From Trichoplax adhaerens (taxonomy: Eukaryota > Placozoa > Uniplacotomia > Trichoplacea > Trichoplacidae), in assembly GCF_000150275.1 (NCBI RefSeq), contig NW_002060947.1, forward strand, positions 7,682,482-7,746,481: 64,000 bases of DNA, read 5' to 3'. The notes beneath the pieces are model-generated. The model searched no databases. It was not told the origin of the DNA and saw only the letters and a program-made list of their open reading frames with translations. Below are positions 39,801-51,020 of the stretch, piece after piece. Made by a program: the position numbers and the translations under genes. Positions within the stretch are counted from its first letter, which is position 1. Every line of letters starts with the position of its first letter.

Positions 39801-42800
39801 CTTACGCACTCGTATAGGTTCGAAAGATCTTGCAAATCGGCTCGTTTTGGATGCAATTATACTACAGCAACTAGAAGATTATTGGACTAAAATAGCTAGA
39901 GAACATGCTAAAAGGTTGCGATTATTCCTTGCATTGTCTTGCAATACCAATATTTAATCTGTATATATATAGTCCATAATTCCATAATTCCGGCTGAATT
40001 TTATCATCATGATTAATATCTTAATTACGATGTAGAAACTACATTTTTCGAACATTTTATGGCTCAAGCAGTGGACTAACTAAACTTTACCAAGGAGGGT
40101 AAGATTTTCTATTCACAACATTACATTCTCATTAATCCGTAGGATGCACTAGAGTAGATACTATAAATGAATAAAACAAGTGAAGTGCTTATCGATATTA
40201 AATCAATTCTGCAGATCATTTCAGTGCAAGGAGAGCCTATCTGGTGATTGTGCCATTAGGTAAATTAGAAATAGCATAATGAAAAATCTTCTCGGCTTTA
40301 AATGAACTCATTACTTGAAAATAAAAATTACTGATATCTAGAATACAAACAATCGAATTAGACTGATTAACGGCTGATGAATATTTTCTGGCCTAGGAAT
40401 ATGTTCATTCCAATATATTCACTAGTATTAAGTAGGATATTATATAACATACAAACTATCAAGGCGTTGCTCTATTTATTTCTAGTGAAGTCCCAAGTAT
40501 CCCTAAGAATACCATTATGGCTGATTATTATCGTTTGGCAGTAGCTCAAATTAATGCTAATTCATTCGTCTATTTGGCCAATTTAGGTAAAATTTACTAT
40601 AGCTGTTAAATAAAAATAGCATTATTCAATAATAAATGAACTTTTGTAATTGATTAAAAAATTAAAAGTAGTGCTATCTTCCCGTAAACAAACATTATAT
40701 TCGTATAGTTTTATTTTGAGATTGATTAGTATATCCTTATTTCTTCATAAAATTCTTGACTTATAAGTACATACATAAAGTATATATGCATATATCTAGG
40801 TTTTAGAAAATAGAATTAGCTATAAGTACGATGCCAGAAAAAAATGTACGATTACTAAAATGTTACTTCACATGCTTTAAAAAATCTCCGTGATTTAAAT
40901 AAAATTTATGCCTTAAGCGATAGTGAATACTTTCGACTACGGCATTATCTAATATATATCTTCTAATTTTTTAACAGATCGAAGTAGTCTGTCTGTTGCA
41001 TCTATTGAAGTAGTCAAAGCCATTTCTTTGGAAGAGGATGCAAATGTTGGAGGTGCGTAAAACTAGCTAAAGTAGAGATGAATTGATATTAATTAATTTC
41101 AAAGAGCTTATAGTTTAAATATCGCTATTTTAGACGCTTAAGAAAATTTTAATTTTGCTTTTCCTTTAGTCGTTGGGTTTCAAATGAATTCGGTCTTGCT
41201 ATTCCAAATATTAATAGAGGTTATTCCGGAATGTATTACCAATAACGTAAGCTGAATTATATTATTTACTTTATTAAGCTCAACTTTTACCATTGATAAC
41301 TTATCGTGTTGATCCTTTAAAGCATTCATTATTGTCTAAGTTTAATCTAAGTTATTACTAGATACTCACATTTTTAGCGCAATACCAGTAAATATGAATA
41401 TTTGCTAACAGCAATTGTAAACGTAAACATTTACATGGCCCATAAATGTTATTAGAATGAATAATAATATAGATTTCATTTCCAATTGTAATATTTTCTT
41501 GAGAGTTTTATATTGTTAATATTATCCTCGTATATTTCATTTACGCATATCTTATCAATTTCTACTTCTGATTTCGGTAAATTAACAACTCTCTCCTTTT
41601 TTTACCTCTGATTTCTAGAGTCTACGCTGTTATATCCTGGATCGTAATGGCTACGTTGTTATGTTTGCTCGGAAACGTATGGCATTTCATTCACATAAAG
41701 TTCAAATACCCGTAAGTAAACAAACCTACGACGCTAATCTAATTTAGTTATTAATTTCGAGATGTTTGGGATCGTTTATAATATATTTAAGTAGTTGCTA
41801 TCATTTATTTCATGGTATGCTCCATTACAATTCATAAACCGCAAATACGAGAACTACATTATCATGCTCTTAATCATCATTAGGTGCGCGAAGGGAAATT
41901 TGTAGGAGTTTATGAACCAGCAGTTGTTACAAGTTTGATTGATAAGAAAATAATGACAAGGTTTGTTAACTTGTCTAATAATTTGGTAGCTACATGAACT
42001 TATATGCTACATTTGTTAATATGGGTGTATCTTAACCTTTTAGTTTTATGAATTTTATGCCAATCTACTATTTAACAACATCTAACGTTTGTTACATATA
42101 CTAATATACTTGAAGATTTATTTTAACCTTAAAGTTGATTAGTATACATGCAGTAAAAAGAGAATAATGCATACGATAATTCCTAGTATATCTTCTGTAG
42201 AGATTTGAAATATCGACAAAAAAATTGCTATGAAAATTAATATTTTCAAGATAAATTCCCGAATCATTAGCTATACGTAATAAAAAAAGTTTGCCTCATT
42301 TAATATCTCTGCTGTATAACTGAATCTTATCTTTATGTAACTAGAGAGGAATTTGTGACATATAACCAGCTATGTAATGGGCAAAAACCAGTCAATACTT
42401 ATACGATAGCAAGCAGCGCCAGTCAAATACTAACGGTAAGTTTCATCTAATCCTTTTAGAAATTATTTTTCCAAGTTTTTTATTTCTACACTGAAAGTTT
42501 TGACATATAATGCATTATATTCACAGCCATTTCGATTGTCGTTCAAAATTCTAATGGGATGGCTAGCACAGCTATCAACGTAAGTTAATCTCCATAAATT
42601 GGAATAAAAAGACAATCTGTTATTCGCAAAGCTTCAAATAACTATTATTCAAATCTCTAGGACCATAATTCATTTGGCTGGTGTTTTTCAGTACTGGATC
42701 TCAAGTACTTCAGGTAAGTTGTATTTTATATTACCCTAGAAGTAGGATAATTTTCTATTAACTTTGACCAATGAAGCGCATCTGCTGTACACTATATATT

Positions 42801-43877
42801 ATTAGGTGTTTGTGATGCTCCACAATCGAAGAATACATCCATCTACACTTGTGCTTTACTTAATAATCTATATATTATCAATCAAAATACTACGACACAC
42901 AATGGTTAGTAAGTTATGGGTGTTAGTTTCAGTACTAATGTCTAATAAGTAGGCTTTTACGGACTAATTTAACTTATAATTCTTCTGCTTCAGGCACTGG
43001 CATATGCTCATCATGTTCTAGGTAAGATTATACTCTAGTAATCTTTTAGTCAAATTTTCACTTACTGTAAATACTTAAACTGGCAACAGATGATTTATAT
43101 GTCCATTATATCTTAAAATTAGATATAATTTTAAGATTTGCAAACTATACCGTGCAAGTAGTAAAAAATGCCGAGGGTCTAATAGTATACATTATATCGG
43201 AATTGTAGTAATCATCATTACTGTTTTGCGCTAGGATAGTTTCGGAATATGGACCTTTAATTGATGTATATCACAAAAAACCCATATTATTAGATCTATA
43301 TTTAAATAAAATTCTACTAATGAAATTGCATGTAATTTACACTAGACCATATGTCATCAGCTCAATACCGGATAGCAACCTGTACCTGTTAGTTATTAAT
43401 GACACAGAAACGTGCAATTGTCAGCCAATTGCATTGGAATCTAAACAAAATATCCTTTTATTACTAATGTGGCTTATCGGTGATATCAATTATATCGATT
43501 CATAAAAATTCTTTGATAGTTTCACTAGCTATAATTTGGAAACAGTGGGCTAACAACTATATAATTAGATTATGATCTTTAACTTAGTGTCACTTTTCTT
43601 CGATCATTGTCAACAGTTACATTTATTCAGAAAGGAACCTTCATATTGTTCAAAAGTTGCTACGGTATACTGTCTTGAAAGAATAAGGCGTTAATAGCGA
43701 TCTGATATACATTTTTTTACCTTTAATATACTAAACACTCACTTTTATTACCATTTTTTGCCTTATTTATAGGAATCGCTAGCAACTGCGCAAGTATGCA
43801 ATAAAGCAGTAACATCGGCCTCTATCAATATTATCTCAATTTTATTAGCCATTCTCGTACAGCAGATGATGAACTAA
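30813..43877 (+). CDS. CACNA2D: Voltage-gated calcium channel alpha2delta subunit (CACNA2D family)
   Basis: Auxiliary extracellular subunit that promotes surface delivery and gating of Cav channels. The ATG at 30,813 gives a signal peptide (MQLLTATLILFIFSTLGQG). Exons 1-21: 30813-30889, 31477-31558, 32973-33083, 33391-33465, 33850-33976, 34204-34335, 34417-34480, 34657-34707, 34826-34925, 35405-35476, 35797-35889, 36257-36367, 36525-36603, 36718-36767, 36975-37058, 37174-37233, 37421-37492, 37594-37668, 37993-38052, 38164-38235, 38330-38391. Exons 22-37: 39088-39177, 39424-39566, 39818-39914, 40036-40098, 40486-40586, 40978-41052, 41170-41246, 41619-41711, 41884-41960, 42345-42435, 42527-42579, 42661-42713, 42806-42904, 42994-43021, 43346-about 43490, 43773-43877. 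Domain order is VWA_N, then a VWA domain with an intact MIDAS DVSGSM near residue 239, then Cache-type modules (LGSNSYCFGVDNNGR; CYILDRNGYVV) and a Cys-rich tail (CSSC, YVISSIPDSNLYLLVIND). Total is about 1,030 residues, normal for the family. The exon 36 to 37 join is uncertain. In one reading the tail ends in a hydrophobic SINIISILLAIL stretch, fitting a GPI or membrane anchor. Confidence 0.95.
31685..32180 (+). repeat. Tandem duplication of about 269 bp inside alpha2delta intron 2
   Basis: Two diverged copies are seen. In the first, GAGACAACCTATTACAGT at 31,773 is followed by TCCAATTCGGCAGCAG. In the second, GAGACAGCCTATTGCAGT at 32,042 is followed by TCCAATTCGACAGCAG. The offset is about 269 bp and matching extends on both sides (ACTTTACGTAAA.TC versus AACTCTACGTGAAGTC). 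The duplication is non-coding and lies in the 1.4-kb second intron. Confidence 0.7.
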
Positions 43878-45270
43878 CCGAATCGAATGTTATCATGTCT
43901 GTATCAATACCTTTGCTATCGCTTCCGAATGGAAATCATTTATTCTTTATAAATTAACCACAGCAGCGCCTATTTAGTATCGCTGATACAGTATAGCATA
44001 ATTTTCATATTCAATCTTATAAGATATTCATGTTATTCTACCATTTGTAAAAACTTGCAACCATTTCATTGCATAAACTTATTTAATATTGTCATAAATT
44101 TATCCTGTAGACAGATTTTGTAAATTTTATACTCTTAAATATTTCAATCAATTTTTTTACAGTGCAGATCATACATGATTTAATCATTAATTTAGAGTTA
44201 AAATAAAACTATGTCTTTTGGCCAACAAAAGTAGAGGAATACTGTTCTGGCCTGTAACTTGGGAATTCATAATTCTATATTTGATACCATTTACTAGCAA
44301 TACTTTGACACTTTAATTAATTACTAGCCATATTTATACAATTACAAAATTTGTATTATTTATAGTTGGCTATATAATAATTTTAATCCATAAACTGTAT
44401 TAATGCTTTTAACAACTATTAGTACTGAGTAATAAATTGTATTGTATTCCTGTATCTTAAATGCAGTTGCGGCCTGACGATTACTAAATTACTACAACAG
44501 GATAGGAAAGACAATTTGTCTCAAATGTATAAGATCAAAAGCTAACTTTATTTGAAAATAAGCTTATTTGTATACTATATGACACCGTACGAGATACATC
44601 AGTAAAATAGTTGTATAATATAATTATTATCTAGATATGGTAGTGATCAGTATATGCTATTTAATTTTAAAACGACAAGTCTCATATTATACATTACTAG
44701 TAGAATTTGAACGGGAATTAAATGTTACACCAAACGTATGCTTAACATTTGAGAGTGAGACTTTAATTTTACGATAGATGCCATGTTGTAACAGTCTTCT
44801 TTCATCACTTATACAATCCAAGAAGGGTATACTTAAATGGTTTCTAGATTGCAATTGTGAACCGAGACATTACAGTAACTTTGTTACATTATTAATGCTT
44901 GCGACATTCATAGGTAAAAAGTAACAGCTATACAAATGTCTTAGGAAACGAGTCAAACAATACAATTTTATTCTTGAAAATCTAATGAAAATGTTCCACT
45001 AATTTGAGAAAACTTTCGATATATAAAATTACTGATTTTTACCTGATAATCTCTTCAATTTTATTATGCAAAAACTATCAGGCAACTAAAAATTTTGCAA
45101 AGGCATTAATAGTTTTTTAAGGTTCAAACATCTTCCATTGATGTTCATTAAAGGTTTATAGATAGAGAGTTAATATTAATCGATTGAATACTATTACACG
45201 TATCTTATAGTGTGAATATGAAATACAGTATAGGTGTATTACAATATATACAGTTTAGCTGCTATTGCTA
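43878..45270. other. Convergent intergenic region, alpha2delta / HAUS7 3' flanks
   Basis: No gene recognised. The two flanking genes end towards each other here. AAAATAAAA near 44,200 on the plus strand and a TTTATT near 44,968 (AATAAA on the minus strand) are candidate poly(A) signals for alpha2delta and HAUS7 respectively, but AT-richness makes such motifs frequent. Confidence 0.4.
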
Positions 45271-47456
45271 TTAGTTAGAAAGTAGCCTGCTTACAGATTT
45301 TTCTAAAATATCCACCGAACGTCTAACACCATCTGCAATACGCGAATAGAGAACAAATCAGATAAAAAAATTTAGATTAATTAGTATAAAATTGACTTTG
45401 TTACATACCTAAAGTTTTAACAGTCGCTATTTGTTCTTCTGATAAAGCTTCATCAGTTTGCGTCATAAAATCGTTACCCAATTTTTCGTAAGATCCTTTA
45501 ATGGTAGCAATACCTTGCAATGTCTAGTTACATACAAGAAAGTATAATAATTTTTTCTCCCAAGCTAAAGTAATGAGACAAATACATATATTTTATGGAT
45601 AATATTTTGCTTACTTGAGAGAAGTGAGCTAATAAGCTATCGACACGTTTCACTACAAGTCCTAGAGCTGCACAAGATGACATCGAAAAGGATTATGATT
45701 TTAGGCTTACGCTAATCTGAATCGAGCATAAAATTTGACATATAAGTCCATTTACCTGACAATCTTGGCGAGGGCTTTTGGCACCAAGTTTTAATTTCTG
45801 TTTCATAACAGTGGGAGAAACCCGCCATAATTTGAGCTAACGTTGACAAGGTTAACTTAAGCCGGCGCAAAATTGGCCTAATCTTATTCATGTCGTATTC
45901 ACATGGGGAATACTAGCAAGCAAAATAAGCACATGTTAATTATTCATAAGGTTAACACTGAAGTTTAGCTAGCCAAAGTTATTCGTTGTATCTATCTATT
46001 GCTGCGTACGCTGCTTTTCAAATCAGCAAGCTGATTTTGCCTTTCAACCAGTTGATCAGCGATACTGCTGGCAGAGTCCAACAAATCTTTATAACTATAA
46101 TTGATACAGAGAGATAGGATGATTCGGAACAACTATTATGTTGAGGTATACGAAATGAGGCTGTATATACAAGATTGTAAGAATTTTTTCATGTCAGGAG
46201 GGGTATCAGAATTTGATTTGATCTAAAAATAGCTTACTCTTTTTCCGTTACTGATGCACTTTCACTTCCCCTTGTAATATTAGTTAGATCATAGGGGAAA
46301 AGATTAATATTGGTTAGAAAGACCTGCTGTAAATTTTCTTGATGGCATATTTTATCCATAAGTAAACAATTGCTAGTGAATTTCTTTTCCAGATGACCGC
46401 TATCAATGGCAATTTTTAACATTACTTGAGATCGGGTGATTTGTTGACAATGATTTCCATTTCTTAAGTCAAAATTTTATATACCTTCCCATTTTCTGAC
46501 TCTGATCAATAGCACAAACGACATCGATTAAAGTATTCATAAAGATTTTCTGCTTAGAAGCTGGGCATGTCCCCTACATGATCATGAATTACACCGTGAG
46601 GAAAAGTTTTCTACATTTTCAATTTGCTATCAACGTTGACAGGATTCATAACAGATATCGAGTAATATAATTACCATAGCACAAGCATAGACTTACTTTA
46701 ATCAACTCTATATCGTGTGTTGCACATAAGCCCAGAGATGAAGCAATAAACAGCAATGCTTTTTGAATTGAGAAACAACATCAACAATGAATTGGACTCT
46801 TCAAGTATCGTTTCCGACGTCCAAAATTCATTAAGGTACATTTATATTATAATAATTGATAGACTAAGACTGAAGAAGTATCAATCTATATAAAGTAGAA
46901 GAGATGGAATAATATCCTGATATCCCTTATTTTACTAAGAACAACCAACTAATGAGACGCTTACTTTGTAGCCTAGAATCGCCTCGACCAGAAGCTTGTA
47001 TTGTTTGGTTATCTAATATTTCTTCAATACTAGGTTCTAATCTAAAAGTAGACAAAAAAATCAATCGTTACGATCATATCATAAGCCGATAATCTAGTTA
47101 TTTTCCTCATCATCAAGCCATAAAGGAATAGTATAGCGGTATCCTTAGATGCTCACCTAGCAAACAGCCATTGCAGTAAGCGTATTCTAGCTTCTCCCGG
47201 TTTAAAAATCAACTCGGTCACCCATGATTCGTCGACATCTTCAACATAAGGGCAATCGAGACTCTACACCATCAACGATTACAAATGCTACTGTCATGAT
47301 CATCATATATCACTCCAGCCATATGCGAAATCAATTTCATTTCACTTGTTAGTAACTGTTTACTTTTACTTGGAATACTGCGTTAATATTTTGGTTAAAA
47401 TAGCTTAAATGTAATTGTTGTACCTCAAGCCGTTGGACCCACGTCGATCCCGCCAT
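45271..47456 (-). CDS. HAUS7: HAUS augmin-like complex subunit 7
   Basis: Augmin recruits gamma-tubulin to existing microtubules to nucleate branches in the spindle. HAUS7 forms part of its T-II side. Eleven exons join without frame conflict: 47456-47424, 47263-47157, 47041-46965, 46758-46697, 46573-46485, 46462-46238, 46094-46010, 45912-45756, 45667-45615, 45523-45409, 45332-45271. They encode 354 aa (human HAUS7 is 368). Diagnostic stretches are SLDCPYVEDVDESW with RLLQWLFAR (human LNCPFLEGL and RLEILEWMCTR), GLCATHDIELIK, KQKIFMNTLIDVV, a SESASVTEKE segment (human SASAKSEEEE), and WCQKPSPRLSG (human CCQRPGPDLHP). The middle (ADQLVERQNQLADLKSS) should be coiled coil. The start is the only ATG before the first conserved block. 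Similarity is clear in spaced blocks rather than continuous, as expected for this fast-evolving subunit. Confidence 0.88.
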
Positions 47457-47915
47457 AACGATTTGAAAGAGTTTCCTTGAAATTGACACCGTACTCAGAG
47501 TACAGTAAGTACAGTACTATGTGTACTGTGACTGTAACTCCGACCTGATAGTAAATCTAGGCATAGTGCTCTTTCAATTCATTGAGTAGCCGACGTAGAC
47601 TAAGGCGACGAAACGGTTTGTGGATGGCTTGCGGAGAATTACAGTACAAAGTGCGTCGGATGGATGGATAGAAATACTATAATCCTTGCAACTACTCTCG
47701 TATCCCAGCTAGCATTTGCAACGGAATCAATTGCAAGATGATGCTGGCTGCAAGCTCTTATATTTTGCAGAATTGATGGGTTAAAACAAGAGATAAACTG
47801 GGAATAGAAATTATTCAATATCGCAAATATTATTCGTTGGTCATTAGGGGTCATTTTGAATGCTAGTAGCTCTATTTTACTGAGCTAACTCCATCGCTGG
47901 TCAGCTAATATTGCC
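47457..47915. promoter_or_regulatory. Shared divergent promoter region of HAUS7 and FAM185A
   Basis: The start codons of the two genes are 459 bp apart and point away from each other, so both promoters and 5' UTRs must fit in or near this interval. At 47,494-47,532 it holds clustered GTAC / ACAGTAC words (GTACTCAGAGTACAGTAAGT and following), the same kind of element seen upstream of the FRMD4-like gene. No TATA box stands out. Open frames through the interval are shadows. Confidence 0.6.
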
Positions 47916-50151
47916 ATGGCCTTCTTCTTATCGAGGTTACGACCAGTAGCTTCTGCTTATATCCGCTTACTAACGAGTTACGCGGTCGCACCTCGAGGAA
48001 AAATCAATATCTCCATGCCATGTAAATTGGCTCGCATTATTCCTATGATGTCTGACGATCAAATGTTAGTTCGGTTAATTGATCACGATGGTTATCAGGT
48101 AGATCAAGTATTGCAAGTTGATATCGAAAAGAATAATACCAATCATCGCTCAGATATCAAAATCAATAGCAAGCCTGAACTGATGCAAGACTTACGCAAC
48201 AAGCTGCAGTTCGAACTTCAAGTTCCTATGCATTACGGTATGCTATTTTCAGTTATGGTATTTATACTCCAAGAAATTGATAATTGCTAAACCCTCTCCC
48301 ATGTAATTCAAGTTGATCTAGTCGCACTTTAGCAACTTGTGCTTTCTGCATAATGCAATATACGTAGATCTGGATATTAACTTGGAAGATGGAGATGTAC
48401 AAATTGAAAATCTAGAGAGTCGGGCAATTAAAATTAATTTACTGAATGGTTCATGTGTGACCAAGTCCTTGAAGGTGATGCAGTATAAATTAAGGCTTTA
48501 CGTTTCAAATAGACTGATCAATTGTGTTCTTACTATATGTTTGATAATTCTTATCATTGTTACGCTCGGGTGATGAGACTTGCGGTATAACTGAATTTCC
48601 ATATTTACCTTAATAAATTAGTCTACCAATCTAGAAATTGAATGTAAATATGGAAGCATCACCAATCACTCCTATGTTTTAGGCGATTACATTGCGATCT
48701 GCCGATCTTCTGGGGTAATATTTCCAATTCTGTATTATCAAGAATTAAAATGATCTGTAGCATGTAGCTTGTAGGCGATATATTTTGCTGAAAAGGAGAG
48801 ACACAGTAGATACAAATTAATGCTCTGTTCTTATTCTTATTATCGAATTTAGTATATAGCATGCAATTTTTCTCGTCAGCTTTTTTTTATTTCTATTAGG
48901 CAATTTTTGCAAATAAGCTTCAGGGTTCAACAATATCACTAACAACTGATAAAGGTGATCTTGTGATGGCTTAATAAAATATTATTGTACTGTGCTAAAC
49001 GTGTGCAACCTTCCGTGTACTTTGGACAAGTGCGGTAGTTATAATAATATAATTTATAGAAAACTTTCATTGTAGCATGTTGTATACGAATGCTAATATT
49101 AATATATTTATTACAGGTAATGTAGCCGTTGAATCAGTATATTGCAAATCAATGGATTGCAAATCTGAAATGGGTTTAATTCGTTTAGGCAGTTGTCATG
49201 GTAAATTCTAGCAGTTGTGTTCTCAAATCATATTATTAGCTGTAAAATGTTACCATGATATCCTTCATTCTGTTATTAGTTGTTGGCCTTACAATATATG
49301 AGTACGACTAGATAAATATAAATATGATCTTAGCTAACGGATACCCTAAACATTGCAGGTCATATGAATGTTACAACATCATTGGCAAACATCGATATTG
49401 GTATTGATAAAATCTTACTCTTTTTAGTTTACGATTGTGGGTATATTTGAACATTTTATAGTGATTAAATGAGGCCTGAATTCATATAGATAGTCTATCT
49501 GGTAGTGCTGAAATAGCTTCACGGGATGGTTCAATTTCCATTCATGTTGATGCCCATGCAATCGGAAATGTAGATTTGCAAACAACTGAAGGTAATTTTA
49601 TATTATGTGTACGCTTGTTGAATACTGATTGTCAAAATTCAGTTATTTTTTGATGGTTACACAATATGGATAGTTTTGTCAAACTAGAGTTGCCATACAC
49701 AATAAATTTGAATGAATTTTACAGGCAATATCGACATTACTGTACCATCGAATCTTGGAGTTTCTGCCCATTTCATTGCTTCTCATCTTGAATTAGACAG
49801 AAAGGTATTCTTTCTTTACACATAATTATTGTCGTATCTCTGCATTATCACCGGCAAAACATAAAAACTTAAATATTAATTATTTGTAAATCATTTTAGC
49901 TTTCATTGTCAAACTCAGTGTGCACAAATGATTCCTATAATGGTATGTTTATATTTTCGAACGAGTATTGCCGTCACTCTTAATTACGTATATGAAACCA
50001 ATTAGACATTGTATGGGTCATCTCATTAGGTACTATTGGTAATAGATCATCGCAGACTACTTCATCGGTTTTGAATGCATTTGCTAGAAATGGTACGCTA
50101 GCAGTAAGAGTAAAGGAATGGTTTGATGTGCTAAAGTTTAAAAACCCCTAG
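47916..50151 (+). CDS. FAM185A: FAM185A-like protein (DUF4097-type beta-repeat)
   Basis: Protein of unknown biochemical role built on a putative-adhesin (DUF4097-type) beta repeat. Nine exons in consistent phase: 47916-48237, 48368-48474, 48900-48954, 49117-49200, 49359-49400, 49490-49591, 49725-49804, 49900-49942, 50030-50151. They encode 318 aa ending in TAG. Repeating beta-strand turns are visible: DINLEDGDVQIENLES, NKLQGSTISLTTDKG, GLIRLGSCHGHMNVTTS, SGSAEIASRDGSISIHV, LQTTEGNIDITVPSNLG. The C-terminal LAVRVKEWFDVLKFKNP matches the FAM185A signature (human ..VSFRRQSWFQSLKL). The first 28 residues (MAFFLSRLRPVASAYIRLLT) lack acidic residues and are Arg- and hydrophobic-rich, like a mitochondrial presequence. 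Organelle location is an inference. The gene shares a promoter region with HAUS7 and is followed by AATAAAATAA near 50,368, a possible poly(A) signal. Confidence 0.9.
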
Positions 50152-51020
50152 TTAAATAAGCTGTAACCGGAAGCCTTTATGGCTAGTTCGGAGCTACTGT
50201 GGAATATTGCAAGCTTACTGATGCTTTATCTATTAGGATATAGGTATAAAACACATAAATTCCACAAGGTTTGATTTTATTCCTAATGGCATTAAAAAAA
50301 TGAATTTTCATCCAAAAATAATTTGATCAGAAGTTGTTTACATACATTCCATCGCAAGTGAATAAAATAATAATCAATTAATTAATGTAGTGGCATCGGG
50401 TTACAACACGCGAATATTTACCAATATTGGATATTAATTTCATTGTATGATACATCGATAAATGAAATAAAATGAAAGTCAAAAATGACCTAAAATTACT
50501 GTCATTTATAGAATATATGTGTATGCGTACGCCAGTTTAGAACTAACATTTAGTATTCATATTATAAAATTGGTAAATACCATTTAAGCTTTGTTGAATA
50601 TAAACCTAACTGGATATAATACTGTAGAAATGATATTACAAACTATGAGGATGGTATATCGATCTGCGATATTCGTAATGTTTAGAAGCCCACTAAATTG
50701 TATATTACATTTTAACGATATTTACAAATTGCAAGGCAAATGTTATAAGCACTAAAGCAATCCTTTTCAATGATCGGTAAATAGGCAACATCTTACAATA
50801 ATTAAATAGTATGTACCTAGAATCGGATAATGCATCTGATTCCGATTTGGTGACGATTTTATCAATACCTATCAGAATAGTGATCATTTTTACAAAACAA
50901 CGTTGCAATAGGCTATCAATACATGAACTACTTTTTGATATCTCCTATTTAGCAAGGTCCAGATTACGTATATATATATGCTATAGCGAAATTTTTCTTG
51001 AAGTAACCGTAGAAGTGTTG
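50152..51020. other. Convergent intergenic region, FAM185A / FRMD4-like 3' flanks
   Basis: No gene recognised. Two overlapping opposite open frames at about 50,705-51,029 have no similarity or splice context and are taken as chance. The interval should contain both 3' UTRs. Confidence 0.4.

Noticed and set aside
48337-48573. 78-codon frame read as a single exon
   Set aside because: It contains FAM185A exon 2 (48,368-48,474) plus intron on both sides; the spliced version fits the family.
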